The notes: generated by a model from the letters alone, not told the origin. DNA of 64,000 nucleotides from Cupriavidus gilardii (GCF_013314895.1 NZ_JABTYE010000009.1:124001-188000), one strand, 5' to 3'. Numbered from the stretch's first letter, positions 17,219 through 27,770 are shown. Numbers and translations: made by a program.

Positions 17219-18139
17219 TCAGCCCGTGACGCTGAACGATGAATGCCGATTCTCCAAACCAAACTCCGCCTGGACCCACTCCCGCACCAACCGCGTAGCC
17301 GGCCGCTCGGCGGCGCGCGGGCTGTAGACGAGGTCGTAGCAGAAGCTCTCCAGCGACAGCTCGAACGGCTGCACCAGCACGCCGGAAGCCAGTTCCTCGG
17401 CCACCAGCGTCAGGCTTAGCAGCCCCACGCCCTGGCCCGCGATCGTGGCCTGGATCGCGTGGATCTCGTCGGTGAAGGACAGCCCCGACGACCCGTCGAT
17501 CCCGTCGGCGCCGGCGCGTTCCAGCCAGTGCGGCCAGACCGCGGCGCGCGGGTCCTGCCGCACGCCGGCGCCCCATTCGAAATGGATCAGCGGTGCGTGC
17601 CGCAGGTCCGCCAGCGACGACAGCTTCAGATGCGGGCTGCAGACCGGCGCAAAGCGGTCCTGGAACAGCGGCTCGACGATCAGCCCGGGGTACTGGCCGC
17701 CGCCATAGCGGATCGCCACGTCGGCATCGCTGTCCAGATCCACCACGGCGTTCGATGCATCGAGCCGCAGCGTCCAGTCCGGATGCGCGGCGCGGAACGA
17801 CCCTGCGCGGGGCGCCAGCCGCTTGGCGACGAAAGCGACCGTCGACGACAGCGTGGCGATATTGGCCGCGCGCTGCCGCCGTACCGCCGCTACCGCGCGC
17901 TCGAAGCCGTCGAGCCCGTCGCGGATCGCCGGAAACAGCAGCCGCCCGCTGGCGGTCAGGTCGACCTTGCGCGTTTCGCGCTCGAACAGCCTGACGCCCA
18001 GCCATTCCTCGAGCAGCCGGATCTGGTGGCTGATCGCGGTGGCGGTCACGTTCAGTTCGTCGGCGGCGCGCTTGAAGCTCAGGCGCCTTGCCGCGGCCTC
18101 GAAGGCGCGCAGCGCGCTCAGTGGAGGCAGGCGTCTCAT
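17219..18139 (-). CDS. LysR-type regulator (GcvA-like)
   Basis: A 306-residue regulator starting MRRLPPLSALRAFEAAARRLSF, typical of GcvA-type LysR proteins, with the helix-turn-helix at about 17-60 (KRAADELNVTATAISHQIRLLE) and a substrate domain from about 90. It is transcribed divergently from ridA and the flavin oxidoreductase across a 157-bp gap that holds a perfect operator-like palindrome, so it probably regulates those two genes. Confidence 0.92.
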   Translation of the reverse strand: MRRLPPLSALRAFEAAARRLSFKRAADELNVTATAISHQIRLLEEWLGVRLFERETRKVDLTASGRLLFPAIRDGLDGFERAVAAVRRQRAANIATLSSTVAFVAKRLAPRAGSFRAAHPDWTLRLDASNAVVDLDSDADVAIRYGGGQYPGLIVEPLFQDRFAPVCSPHLKLSSLADLRHAPLIHFEWGAGVRQDPRAAVWPHWLERAGADGIDGSSGLSFTDEIHAIQATIAGQGVGLLSLTLVAEELASGVLVQPFELSLESFCYDLVYSPRAAERPATRLVREWVQAEFGLENRHSSFSVTG

Positions 18140-18150
18140 GACAGCCTCAT

Positions 18151-18169
18151 GGATGAGTTCAACTCATCC
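18151..18169. promoter_or_regulatory. LysR operator: perfect 19-bp palindrome with T-N11-A
   Basis: GGATGAGTT-C-AACTCATCC is a perfect inverted repeat with 9-bp arms and contains the LysR T-N11-A pattern (T18154, A18166). It begins 12 bases upstream of the LysR start codon, in the divergent promoter, so it fits an autoregulatory and activating site for the LysR protein. Confidence 0.75.
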
Positions 18170-18296
18170 ATACGTTGAGATTTGACCATTTGTCGGTCCT
18201 GTTCTGGATCACGATACTGGGAACGTTCTCCGCAACGGCCATGTCGATGAGCCGCCCGACGGATGAAATTCCCTCAACTTTATCCTGGAGTTCCCC

Positions 18297-18695
18297 ATGC
18301 TGCTCGAACAAGTCCGCACCAACCCCGATCCGTACGCGCCGTTTCTGCTGTCGCAGGGCATCCGCGTGGGCAATCTGGTCTTTATCTCGGGGCAGGCCGC
18401 CATCGGCGACGACGGCAATATCGTCGGCCGCAGCGACTTCGACAAGCAGGCCGAGCAGGCATTCCGCAACCTGCAGCGCGCGCTGGAAGCCGCAGGGTCG
18501 AGCCTGGACCGCGTCGCCAAGGTCACGATCTTCCTGAAGTCGATGGACAACTTCGGCAAGATCGTCGAACTGCGCCGCAAGTGGTTCTCGGCACCCTACC
18601 CTGCCGACACCATCGTCGAGATTTCCAGCCTGTATTCGCCGGACGCGCTGATCGAGATCGAGGCCATCGCCGTGGCCGAAGGAGACCGCGCATGA
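18297..18695 (+). CDS. RidA/YjgF-family protein
   Basis: A 132-residue RidA-family protein (VFISGQAAIGDDGNIVG near 28-44, KVTIFLKSMDNF near 95-106). Canonical RidA deaminates reactive enamine/imine intermediates and uses an Arg in the C-terminal block; here that position is occupied by the LIEIEAIAVA segment without a clear equivalent, so it may belong to another Rid subgroup. Start ATG 18297 follows CTGGAG. It overlaps the next gene as ATGA and is likely co-transcribed with it. Confidence 0.88.
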   Translation: MLLEQVRTNPDPYAPFLLSQGIRVGNLVFISGQAAIGDDGNIVGRSDFDKQAEQAFRNLQRALEAAGSSLDRVAKVTIFLKSMDNFGKIVELRRKWFSAPYPADTIVEISSLYSPDALIEIEAIAVAEGDRA

Positions 18696-19822
18696 ATGCG
18701 CCTGCAAGACCCACGCTGTTCGACCCGGGCGATCTCGGCGGCATGGCCGTGCCGAACCGTCTCGTGGTCGCGCCGATGACGCGGATCAGCGCCACGCCCG
18801 AGGGCGTGCCCACGCCGACGATGGTCGACTACTACGCCGGCTTCGCGCGCGGCGGCTTCGGGCTCGTGATCACCGAAGGCACCTACACCGATCGGGCCTT
18901 CTCGCAAGGTTATGCCGGCCAGCCCGGACTGATCGACAGCGAACAGGCGCGCGCCTGGCGCACGGTCACCGACGCCGTGCACGATGCCGGCGGCCGCATC
19001 TTCGTGCAGTTGATGCACGCGGGCGCGCTGTCGCAGGCCAATCGCTTCCGCGACGAGACGGTCGGGCCGTCGGCCATCACGCCGAAGGGCATGCAGATGG
19101 CGGTCTATCGTGGCGAAGGGCCATACCGCACGCCGCGCGCCATCGAGCCGCACGAGATCGACGCGGCGATTGCCGGGTTTGCCCAGGCCGCCCGCCTCGC
19201 CAGGGACGTGGCCGGCTTCGATGGTATCGAGATCCACGGCGCCAACGGCTATCTGCTGGACCAGTTCCTGACCGACTACACCAATCGGCGCGACGATGCC
19301 TGGGGCGGCCCGATCGGCAACCGTGTCCGGCTCGCCGAGCAGACCGCGCGGGCCGTGCGCGCCGCGGTCGGCGACGGCTTTCCGGTCGGCATCCGGATTT
19401 CGCAGGGCAAGGTCAACGACTTCACGCACAAGTGGGCCGAGGCCGCCGACGGCGCGGCGATCGTATTCGGCATGCTGGCGGCAACGGGCATCGACTTCAT
19501 CCATGTGACGGAATTCGAGGCCTGGCAGCACGCCTTCTCCGGCGACGAACGCACGCTGGTCCAGCATGCACGGCTTGCCGCGCCGCATCTGACCGTGATC
19601 GCCAACGGCAGCCTGCACGATCCGGCGCGGGCGCACGACGCGCTGGCCGATGGCGCCGACCTCGTCGCGCTGGGCCGCGGCGCGCTGGCCAATCCCGATT
19701 GGCCGATGCACGTGGCGAAAGGCATCGCACCGCGTGCCTTCGATCCCGCGCTGCTGTCGCCGTTCGGCGAGATCAAGCCCGCCGAGCTCAGGATGCGCGA
19801 AGCGCTGCCGCTGGTGGCGTGA
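18692..19822 (+). CDS. Old-yellow-enzyme family NADH:flavin oxidoreductase
   Basis: A 376-residue FMN-dependent TIM-barrel enzyme. VAPMTRISATPEG, QLMHAG (about residues 108-113), GFDGIEIHGANGYLLDQF with the His/Asn pair, and SGDERT/VIANGSLHD-like C-terminal FMN-phosphate motifs place it in the OYE/2,4-dienoyl-CoA reductase superfamily. It would reduce an activated alkene or a related substrate. It is coupled to the RidA-like gene, and the pair probably answers to the divergent LysR. Confidence 0.9.
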   Translation: MNAPARPTLFDPGDLGGMAVPNRLVVAPMTRISATPEGVPTPTMVDYYAGFARGGFGLVITEGTYTDRAFSQGYAGQPGLIDSEQARAWRTVTDAVHDAGGRIFVQLMHAGALSQANRFRDETVGPSAITPKGMQMAVYRGEGPYRTPRAIEPHEIDAAIAGFAQAARLARDVAGFDGIEIHGANGYLLDQFLTDYTNRRDDAWGGPIGNRVRLAEQTARAVRAAVGDGFPVGIRISQGKVNDFTHKWAEAADGAAIVFGMLAATGIDFIHVTEFEAWQHAFSGDERTLVQHARLAAPHLTVIANGSLHDPARAHDALADGADLVALGRGALANPDWPMHVAKGIAPRAFDPALLSPFGEIKPAELRMREALPLVA

Positions 19823-19837
19823 GCGACCGCATCAGCC

Positions 19838-19866
19838 CGGCCCCCCCGCGCATCGCGGGAGGGCCG
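19838..19866. terminator. Hairpin between convergent genes (OYE / DksA-like)
   Basis: A 13-bp stem with a single mismatch (arms 19838-19850 and 19854-19866) and a three-base loop CAT lies 15 bp after the oxidoreductase stop and just before the stop of the convergent DksA-like gene. There is no long T-run, so it may be a bidirectional, partly Rho-dependent end. Confidence 0.6.
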
Positions 19867-19875
19867 AACAACGTG

Positions 19876-20241
19876 CTACGTGGCGAAGGTGCGTTCGCGT
19901 CGTGCCTGACAGGGCGCGCAGCGCGTCGCTGTCGGATTGGCCAGCAGGCGCTCGTACGGGATCTCGACCCCGCAGTCTTCGCAGACGCCATAGTCGCCGG
20001 ACGTGAGGCGCTCGCGCGCCTGTGCAATGTCATCGAGCTCGCCACGATAGTGCTGCTGCAGCGCGGCGCGATCGAGCTCCTCGTTGACGCCCTCGGCGGT
20101 GTCTGCCAAGTCCTGCGGCTCCCGTAGCGGGTTGGTCGAGGGACGGTCACGCCCCTGCTGATAGAGCGGATCCAGTTCGCGCTCGCGCCGGTCCAGGCGC
20201 TCCCCGAGCGCCGCGATCTGTTCGCTGTTCAGATGTGTCAT
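19876..20241 (-). CDS. TraR/DksA-family zinc-finger protein
   Basis: A 121-residue DksA-like protein. The C-terminal four-Cys zinc finger is complete: CEDCG followed by 17 residues and CAPC. The N-terminal coiled coil is shorter than in DksA (151 residues in E. coli) and lacks a clear DxxDxA tip, so it may not act fully like DksA on RNA polymerase. ATG 20241 is chosen because GGAGG lies 5 bases upstream; ATG 20253 is four codons earlier. Confidence 0.88.
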   Translation of the reverse strand: MTHLNSEQIAALGERLDRRERELDPLYQQGRDRPSTNPLREPQDLADTAEGVNEELDRAALQQHYRGELDDIAQARERLTSGDYGVCEDCGVEIPYERLLANPTATRCAPCQARRERTFAT

Positions 20242-20344
20242 GTCGGCCTCCATATCGCCGGTCATCTCGGCAGTTGCCGAGGCGGCGCCATACGTTGATC
20301 GACATCCCCGTTCGCTGGCCGTTCCCCAAGCGCCGACATCCCCG

Positions 20345-20746
20345 CTACTGCATGCCCGGCGGCACCTGCGGCGCGTGCACGGACACCCAGCTCCCGTTCT
20401 CGTACTTCTTCCAGTTGTCGCCGGCGTCGCGGGCGTACAGCCCATCTTCCACGATCATCAGGCGGGTCGGATGGGGCGCGACGGGCGGCGGGCCGGCCGT
20501 TTCGGGACCCTCGCCTTCGATCACGCCTTCGGCCGCGCCCTCAGGGCCCTGGGCCACGCTTTCTGCCGCCGATACCGTATCCGGCGGCGCTGTCGGCGGA
20601 GCATCGGCCAGCGCGCGCTGCGCCGCCTCGCTCAGCCGTGCACCCTCGTCCGGCGAGCCCCCTCCGCATCCCGCCACCACCAGCGGTATCAACAGCAGCG
20701 GCGCGGCGGCCGGCAGCATCCGTGGCAAACGAGCGATTCTACGCAT
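20345..20746 (-). CDS. Small lipoprotein downstream of levansucrase
   Basis: A 133-residue protein with a lipoprotein signal peptide ending in LVVAGC (lipobox), then a Pro/Ala/Glu-rich linker and a short C-terminal block around NWKKYENGSWVSVHAP. The C-terminus suggests a small beta-rich domain, function unknown. Start ATG 20746 has GGAGG upstream and lies 11 bp after the levansucrase stop, so the two genes are probably co-transcribed. Confidence 0.75.
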   Translation of the reverse strand: MRRIARLPRMLPAAAPLLLIPLVVAGCGGGSPDEGARLSEAAQRALADAPPTAPPDTVSAAESVAQGPEGAAEGVIEGEGPETAGPPPVAPHPTRLMIVEDGLYARDAGDNWKKYENGSWVSVHAPQVPPGMQ

Positions 20747-20757
20747 GGCCGCCTCCG

Positions 20758-22368
20758 TCAATCGAACAGCCGGCGCACGAGGTCGCCGATCAGCACGCCG
20801 CGCAAGCTGAACAGCGCCTCGCGGTTGGCCGGGATGTCGCCATAGCCGCCGAGGCCATTGACGCCATAGTTCCGATCGACCGCCGTGTTGGCGCCCTGGA
20901 TATCGATGCGCACCGTCGGCGCGAGCGAGCCGCCGCGCCGCGGGCCGATGGCGTCGATGAAGGATTCGACCAGCCCGCCGGGCATCACGTAGTGCGAGTA
21001 GGACTGGAAGGTCCGAGGATTCTGCGTCGGATCGAGCGCGAACGGCTCGCCGCGCGGCCGGTTCATGTCGGTGGGATTGCCGAGCACCAGTCCGCTGCCG
21101 TTGTTCAAGGGCTGATAGTCGCTGCGTACCCCGTTGCCGACGAAGCCGTAGACGCCGTCCGGGCCGTCGACGCCGGCGGCATAGGTCGAACGATGGCTGA
21201 TCGTGAACAGGTAGTACTTGCCGTCCTTGATATAGATCTGCGGCCGTTCGGTCTGGTCGTTGACGCAGTTGGCGGACAGGATCGGTGGCAGGAACACCCA
21301 GCGGCTCAGCTGCTTGTTGATCGCCACCGCGAGCCCTACGTTGGCCTTCTGGAAGACCGCCCCGGAATCCATCACCGCATTCAGATCCTCGCGCTGGGGG
21401 TCGTTCGGCGCATAGCCGAGGTCCTGCTCGGTGCAGGTGCGCGCGCCGCGCGGACCGGCGGTGTTGCCCTCGAACACCATGAATGTCACGCCGGGGTGGG
21501 CCGGGTCCTCGAACGTGAACGGATCACGGAACGAGAAGAATTCGTTCTGCTGCCCCGTCTGATACCAGGTGCCGTCTGGCTCCAGCAGCTTCAGATGCTC
21601 GTTGAAGCCGGTCAGCCGCACGCCGTTGTGATCCGCCTCCACCCGCCCCTCCGCCTTCGCGATGATGGCGATCGGCGGCGTGATATTGCCGCCGGCAGGG
21701 CTCGATCGATTGAACGACGTCGCGGTATAGAACACCACGATGCGGCCGTCGGGCATGATGCGCGTCGAGCCGGACCACTCGGCGTTGTGGGTCATCGGCA
21801 CGCCGCCGAATATCTGCACGCTCGATCCGTCCGGGAACAGATGGCCGCCATAGATCCAGCCGCCGTTGGCCGGCCGTCTCGACGCCGGAATGCCGGCGCG
21901 CCGATAGAAATAGCCGATGCGCGCATGGATATGCCGGTCGTCGAATGTGTAGCCGGCATTGCGGTCGGCGGTCAGCGAGAAGATGATCTCCCAGCCCTTG
22001 TAGCTGTACTGGTTGGCCCTGGCATCGGTCAGGGGCCAGGTGTCCCAGACCCAGACGCGGTCGTTGGTTTGCGGGAAATTGGCGGGTATGTCCGGCATCG
22101 TCAGATGCTGCGGCAGCGAGTTCTGCCCGGGCGTGACGTTGGGCGAGGACATCGCCATGATCTGGCGCGCATCGGCGCGCGTCCATCGGGCGGTGAAGTT
22201 GCTGGTCGGGTCCTTGGCTTCCTGCGTATGGGGAGTGGGCGCAGGCGCGGCGGGCGGGGTCTGAGCGCGGGCGGGCGCGACCGCCAGCAGCAAGGGCACA
22301 GACGCGGTACCGACGGCCAGCAGGCATCTGCCGATGCCTTCCGGGATGCGAAGAGAAACGTTGCTCAT
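20758..22368 (-). CDS. Levansucrase (glycoside hydrolase family 68)
   Basis: A 536-residue secreted enzyme that would split sucrose and build fructan (levan). The three GH68 catalytic residues are visible: nucleophile Asp109 in VWVWDTW, Asp282 in the FRDPF motif, and acid/base Glu374 in TERPQIY. An N-terminal signal peptide ends near ARAQ (about residue 36). Length and motifs match the Gram-negative levansucrase branch. GAGG lies 5 bases before ATG 22368, and a perfect hairpin lies just upstream. Confidence 0.93.
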   Translation of the reverse strand: MSNVSLRIPEGIGRCLLAVGTASVPLLLAVAPARAQTPPAAPAPTPHTQEAKDPTSNFTARWTRADARQIMAMSSPNVTPGQNSLPQHLTMPDIPANFPQTNDRVWVWDTWPLTDARANQYSYKGWEIIFSLTADRNAGYTFDDRHIHARIGYFYRRAGIPASRRPANGGWIYGGHLFPDGSSVQIFGGVPMTHNAEWSGSTRIMPDGRIVVFYTATSFNRSSPAGGNITPPIAIIAKAEGRVEADHNGVRLTGFNEHLKLLEPDGTWYQTGQQNEFFSFRDPFTFEDPAHPGVTFMVFEGNTAGPRGARTCTEQDLGYAPNDPQREDLNAVMDSGAVFQKANVGLAVAINKQLSRWVFLPPILSANCVNDQTERPQIYIKDGKYYLFTISHRSTYAAGVDGPDGVYGFVGNGVRSDYQPLNNGSGLVLGNPTDMNRPRGEPFALDPTQNPRTFQSYSHYVMPGGLVESFIDAIGPRRGGSLAPTVRIDIQGANTAVDRNYGVNGLGGYGDIPANREALFSLRGVLIGDLVRRLFD

Positions 22369-22900
22369 GATTACCTCGGCGTCGAAGAGACGAGCGTCTC
22401 CGATGCCGTCGCGACGACGGTCACGGAAGCGCCAACAGGATCACGACGCTGGGCGGAATCGGACAGATGCGGGAAGGGGCGGCCTGTCAGGCGAACACGC
22501 GACGCCGCATGATGCGGACGCGAGCGCGCCTCTGCGTTGCAGGTCATCCGAAGCCAGCGTCTTGCCGGGGAAGTCCCCACGCGACCACAAGGACAGGTCG
22601 CGGCCAAAGGCGGCATCGGCATGCTGCGCCATGCGCGCTCGTGAAAGAGGACGCGGGACCGGAACGGTCCCCGTCATCGTTCGGGTCTGTGTTGGCCAGC
22701 GCGGATCATTCCTGCCGGGCATGGCCACATGAGGATTGCGAAGAGGATGGCAAAGTGCGAGGGCATGCGCCCTCGCGTGCGCGCCTTCGACGGCGCCGCT
22801 CCGGCTGCGGGGTAAACCCGGTTCGCCGCAACGTAGAACGAGGTTAGTACACCGGTTGGCCGAATGCCAAGCCTTCAATCGAGCCGGTTTGCAAGGGGTT
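22369..22900. other. Intergenic region upstream of levansucrase
   Basis: These 532 bases hold no gene I can support. The levansucrase promoter should be here. Two perfect hairpins stand out: GAGACG-AG-CGTCTC at 22387-22400, 18 bp before the levansucrase ATG, and GCGAGGGC-ATGC-GCCCTCGC at 22757-22776. The second may be part of the transcript end of another unit or a regulatory structure. Confidence 0.5.
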
Positions 22901-23884
22901 TCAGGCCTGTCGGCGCCACACCGGTGAAGCCCCGACCACCACCTTGCGCGGAATGATCTGCTGCGCGTGAAACGCGTCCGCGATGCGCTGCTGCTCGTCG
23001 AGCGCCGCTGCGTCGACCGCCTGCAGGCGATAGCTGCGGCGGCGGTTCGCGATCTCGATGGTGGCCGCGTCGAGGCCGATCAGCGGGGCGTGCCATTCGG
23101 CCGCGGCAAGCGGGTTGGCCTTGACCCATTCCCCCGCCTGCGCCAGCGCGTCGAACACAACGGCAAGCACATCGGCGCGGCGGCGCGCGAAGTCGCTGGC
23201 CGCCAGATAGAAGCGGCGATAGCTGGCCAGACCCGTGCCGTCGGCCAGCACGCGCGCCTGCGCCTGGCGTTGCGCGGCAGCGAGGAACGGATCCCAGATG
23301 ACCCAGGCCGACACGTTGCCGCGTTCGAAGGCGGCGCGCGCGTCGGCCGGCGTCAGATACGCCGGCTCGATATCGCGCATCGACAGGCCGTTGTGCGTCA
23401 GCGCCTCCAGCAGCAGGTAATGCGCGCCGGCCCCCTTGGCAAAGGCCACCTTGTGGCCCTTCAATTGCGCGATCGATGTCAGCGACGAGTCGCGCGGGAC
23501 GACGATTGCCTGCGCCGTCGGCGACGGCGTCTCGATCGCGTAGTAGGTCAGCTTCGCGCCGGCGGCCAGCGCGAACGGCGGCACCGCGTCGGCGACATCG
23601 GCGCTAAGGTCGAGCCCGCCGACATTGAGCGCCTCGAGCAGCGGCAGGCCCGAGGTGAATTCGTGCCAGGACACCGAGACGCCAAGCGGTGCCAGCGCCC
23701 TCTCCAGCGTGCCGCGCGACTTCAGCAGAATCATCAGCGTCGACGACTTCTGATAGCCGATCCGCACGGATTCCGGCTTGCCGGCCGGCTGAGCGCGGGC
23801 GGCGCCGGCCAGGCTCCATGCCGCGATGCCGGCCCCGGCCAGCAGCAACTGTCGACGCTTGCCTTGCATTCTCATTGTCCTCAT
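22901..23884 (-). CDS. Second SsuA-like sulfonate-binding periplasmic protein
   Basis: A 327-residue periplasmic binding protein with a Tat/Sec-like signal (GKRRQLLLAGAGIAAWSLAG...). VRIGYQKSSTLMILLKSRG and [30 protein letters not shown] (in blocks) match SsuA. It resembles the ssuA product at 27767-28783 in layout but differs clearly, so it probably widens the sulfonate range of the same transporter. The start overlaps the TOBE gene stop as ATGA. It is the last gene of the ssu operon. Confidence 0.9.
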   Translation of the reverse strand: MRTMRMQGKRRQLLLAGAGIAAWSLAGAARAQPAGKPESVRIGYQKSSTLMILLKSRGTLERALAPLGVSVSWHEFTSGLPLLEALNVGGLDLSADVADAVPPFALAAGAKLTYYAIETPSPTAQAIVVPRDSSLTSIAQLKGHKVAFAKGAGAHYLLLEALTHNGLSMRDIEPAYLTPADARAAFERGNVSAWVIWDPFLAAAQRQAQARVLADGTGLASYRRFYLAASDFARRRADVLAVVFDALAQAGEWVKANPLAAAEWHAPLIGLDAATIEIANRRRSYRLQAVDAAALDEQQRIADAFHAQQIIPRKVVVGASPVWRRQA

Positions 23885-24099
23885 AGCGTGGCGATCGACA
23901 CCTCGGTCGACTTGACCAGCGCGATCACCTCCTTGCCGACGGCAAGCTCCAGCTCCTTGACCGAGCGGGTCGTGATCACCGAGGTCACGACCAGCCCGCC
24001 GGCGGTCTCGACATCGATCTCGGAGACGACCGGTCCTTCGATGATTTCCCGGATCTTGCCGCGGAACTGGTTGCGTACGTTGATGGCGTGAATCGTCAT
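23881..24099 (-). CDS. TOBE-domain molybdopterin-binding protein (SsuF-like)
   Basis: A 72-residue single TOBE/MOP domain (MTIHAINVRNQFRGKIREII; VTSVITTRSVKELELAVG; VIALVKSTEVSI). Small proteins of this type occur in ssu operons of pseudomonads and Burkholderiales, where the name ssuF is used. It presumably binds molybdate or a similar oxyanion; its role in sulfonate use is unclear. It overlaps the following ssuA-like gene by 4 bp. Confidence 0.88.
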   Translation of the reverse strand: MTIHAINVRNQFRGKIREIIEGPVVSEIDVETAGGLVVTSVITTRSVKELELAVGKEVIALVKSTEVSIATL

Positions 24100-24136
24100 G
24101 ACAGGTTCCTGTTGGATGGAATGGGACAAGGCTGGC

Positions 24137-24754
24137 TCAGACCGACCAGCGCACGCGTTCTGCGGGCCACGGCTCGGCCACGGCCGACAAGGACGCCGCG
24201 CGCGCCAGCTCGGCTTCGCGCTCGCGCAATTCGCGCGCGCGGGCGGCAACGTGCTGCACCGAGCGGTCGAGTCGCTCGACGATGTCGCCAACCGCCGTGT
24301 ATCCCCCTTCGGGACGCGAGGGCAACTGCTGGTCGGTGGCGTAGATGCCGTCGAGAATGTCCCGGGCGCCGAGCGCAGACAGCACCGGCTTGAGCGCGTA
24401 GTCCAGCGCCAGCAGATGCGCGGGACTGCCGCCGGTGGCCAGCGGCAGCACGGTCTTGTCGCGCAGCCCGTCCTGCGGCAGCAGATCGAGGAAGGCCTTC
24501 AGCACGCCGCTGTACGAGGCCTTGTAGATGGGCGTGGCGACGATCACAAGTTGCGACTCGCCGACCGCGCGCACCGCCTCCTGCAGACGGGCGTCGCCGA
24601 AATCGGCCTGGGTCAGCGCCTGCGCGGGCAGATCGCGCGGCCGGATCGATCGGTAGGAGGACGTGAATGCGTCCAGCCGCGAGAGCGCGAGCTCCAGCAG
24701 GTAGGCCGAACGCGAAGGCGTGGAAGGACTGCCGAGAATGCCGACGATGTTCAT
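24137..24754 (-). CDS. ssuE: NAD(P)H-dependent FMN reductase
   Basis: A 205-residue flavodoxin-like reductase. ILGSPSTPSRSAYLLE at the N-terminus and VIVATPIYKASYSGVLKAFLDLLPQ are typical of SsuE, which supplies reduced FMN to the SsuD monooxygenase. The gene lies 6 bp after ssuB in the operon. Length agrees with the family (about 190 residues) with a slightly longer C-terminus. Confidence 0.93.
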   Translation of the reverse strand: MNIVGILGSPSTPSRSAYLLELALSRLDAFTSSYRSIRPRDLPAQALTQADFGDARLQEAVRAVGESQLVIVATPIYKASYSGVLKAFLDLLPQDGLRDKTVLPLATGGSPAHLLALDYALKPVLSALGARDILDGIYATDQQLPSRPEGGYTAVGDIVERLDRSVQHVAARARELREREAELARAASLSAVAEPWPAERVRWSV

Positions 24755-24760
24755 CAGAGA

Positions 24761-25639
<879 letters not shown>

Positions 25640-25689
25640 CGCATGAACTCCGTTGATGAAGGGCCGATGAGCGGATGAATCGATCGGGG

Positions 25690-26553
25690 TCAGGCTTTCG
25701 CGACGGTCTGATAGCCCGGATGCCAGCGCAGCCACCAGCGCTCCAGCCCCTTGGCCAGCAAATCGGCCAGCTTGCCCAGCAGCGCATAGAGCAGGATGCC
25801 GACCAGCACTACATCGGTCTGCAGGAACTCGCGCGCGTTCATCGTCAGGTAGCCGATGCCGGCCTGCGCGGAGATCGTTTCCGCGACGATCAGCAGCACC
25901 CACATCAGCCCCAGCGAGAAGCGCAGGCCGACCAGAATCGACGGCAGCGCGCCGGGCAGGATCACCTGCCAGTACAGCGCCCAACCGGACAGCCCGTAGC
26001 TGCGCGCCATCTCGATCAGGCCCTTGTCGACCGAGCGGATGCCATGGAAGGTGTTCAGATAGATCGGAAAGAACACCCCAACCGCGACCAGGAACAGCTT
26101 GGCCGCCTCGTCGATGCCGAACCACAGGATCACCAGCGGAATCAACGCGAGCGCCGGGATATTGCGCACCATCTGCAGGCTCGAATCGAGCAGCGTCTCG
26201 GCGGTGCGGAAGGTGCCGTTCAGCAGGCCGAGCAACAGCCCGAGGCCGCCGCCGATCGCCAGTCCGGCCAGTGCGCGCCAGGCGCTGACGGCGGTGTGCT
26301 GCCACAACTCGCCGGACAGCGCCAGCGTGCGGAATGCCGCGACGACGGCCAGCGGCTCGGGCAGCACGCGGCTCGACAGCCAGCCGCTGCGCGAGGCCGA
26401 CTCCCACAGCAGCAGGATCAGCGCAGGCACCAGCCAGGGCAGGCCCCGGCGTAGAACGGATGCGGTCCAGCCGTGCGGCAGCGGCGTGCGCACCGGCACG
26501 GCGGCATGGAGGTCGGCCGCCAGCGCGGCACCGCTTTTCGAGGGATTCGGCAT
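25690..26553 (-). CDS. ssuC: Sulfonate ABC transporter permease
   Basis: A 287-residue inner-membrane permease with about six helices. The EAA loop ([24 protein letters not shown] split over about 185-205) is the ATPase contact. It is typical of SsuC. ATG 26553 starts 5 bp after the ssuD stop. Together with SsuA and SsuB it imports alkanesulfonates. Confidence 0.93.
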   Translation of the reverse strand: MPNPSKSGAALAADLHAAVPVRTPLPHGWTASVLRRGLPWLVPALILLLWESASRSGWLSSRVLPEPLAVVAAFRTLALSGELWQHTAVSAWRALAGLAIGGGLGLLLGLLNGTFRTAETLLDSSLQMVRNIPALALIPLVILWFGIDEAAKLFLVAVGVFFPIYLNTFHGIRSVDKGLIEMARSYGLSGWALYWQVILPGALPSILVGLRFSLGLMWVLLIVAETISAQAGIGYLTMNAREFLQTDVVLVGILLYALLGKLADLLAKGLERWWLRWHPGYQTVAKA

Positions 26554-26558
26554 GGCGT

Positions 26559-27770
26559 TCAACTCGCGGATTGTTGGGCGGACCGAGGCGCGGACTGCGG
26601 AGCGAGCCGCCCTGCCCCGGACGGCACGATGGTATTGGCGACGATCTCGCCGAACGGCCCGGTCAGCACGCGCTGCGCGGCCTCGCGCTGCGCCAGCGGC
26701 AGCAGCGGGAACACCAGCTCGGCAAAGCGATGCGCCTCCTCCAGATGCGGGTAGCCGGACAGGATGAAATACTCGAGGCCGAGTTCGGCGTACTCCTTGA
26801 TTCGTGCGGCCACCTGCTCGGGATTGCCGACCAGCGCAGTGCCCGCGCCGCCGCGCACCAGCCCCACGCCAGCCCACAGGTTCGGCGCGATCTCCAGGCC
26901 CTGCCGCACGTCGTGCCTGTTGAAGCGGCCGCCGTGCAGCTCGGCCATGCGGCGCTGTCCCACCGAATCCATCGCGGCGAACTTGCGCTGGGCCGCGGCA
27001 ACGATGTCTTCGTCCAGGTGCGACACCAGTTCGCTGGCCGCGCGCCAGGCCTCTTCCTCGGTCTCGCGCACGATCACATGCAGCCGGATGCCGAAACGCA
27101 GCTTGCGGCCGAGCGCGGCGGCGCGTGCGCGGACGTCGGCGATCTTCTGCGCCACCCCCTGCGGCGGCTCGCCCCAGGTCAGATAGGTATCGACCTGCTC
27201 GGCGGCAAGGTCGTGCGCCTCGGGCGACGAGCCGCCGAAGAACAACGGCGGATAGGGCCGGCTGATCGGCGGATACAGCGCCTTGGCGCCCTCGACGCGC
27301 AGATGCTCGCCGGCAAAGTCGAACGATTCCCCATCGTGGCTGCGCACCAGAATCTCGCGCCAGATCGTCAGAAATTCGCGCGACAGCGCATACCGGTCGC
27401 GATGCGACAGGAACAGACCATCGCCTTCCAGTTCTTCGGGATCGCCGCCGGTCACCAGATTGACCAGCAGACGCCCGCCCGACAGCCGGTCCAGCGTGGC
27501 CGCCATGCGCGCGGTCTGCGACGGCTGCATCAGGCCGGGGCGCAGCGCCACCAGAAACTTGAGCCGGCGCGTCGCATCGATCAGGCTGGAGGCCAGGATC
27601 CACGAATCCTCGCAGGAGCGGCCGGTGGGCAGCAGCACGCCCTCGTAGCCAAGGCTGTCGGCGGCGATGGCGACCTGCTTGAAGTAGTCGAAGGTCGCGG
27701 CGCGCGCGCCCCTGGCGGTGCCCAGGTAACGCGAGTCGCCATGCGTAGGCAGGAACCACAGGACTTTCAT
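26559..27770 (-). CDS. ssuD: FMNH2-dependent alkanesulfonate monooxygenase
   Basis: A 403-residue bacterial-luciferase-family TIM barrel. [17 protein letters not shown] at the start, [11 protein letters not shown] and [15 protein letters not shown] are diagnostic of SsuD, which desulfonates alkanesulfonates to aldehydes and sulfite with FMNH2 from SsuE. It is a little longer than E. coli SsuD (381) because of a low-complexity C-terminal tail. Its ATG overlaps the ssuA stop. Confidence 0.95.
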   Translation of the reverse strand: MKVLWFLPTHGDSRYLGTARGARAATFDYFKQVAIAADSLGYEGVLLPTGRSCEDSWILASSLIDATRRLKFLVALRPGLMQPSQTARMAATLDRLSGGRLLVNLVTGGDPEELEGDGLFLSHRDRYALSREFLTIWREILVRSHDGESFDFAGEHLRVEGAKALYPPISRPYPPLFFGGSSPEAHDLAAEQVDTYLTWGEPPQGVAQKIADVRARAAALGRKLRFGIRLHVIVRETEEEAWRAASELVSHLDEDIVAAAQRKFAAMDSVGQRRMAELHGGRFNRHDVRQGLEIAPNLWAGVGLVRGGAGTALVGNPEQVAARIKEYAELGLEYFILSGYPHLEEAHRFAELVFPLLPLAQREAAQRVLTGPFGEIVANTIVPSGAGRLAPQSAPRSAQQSAS

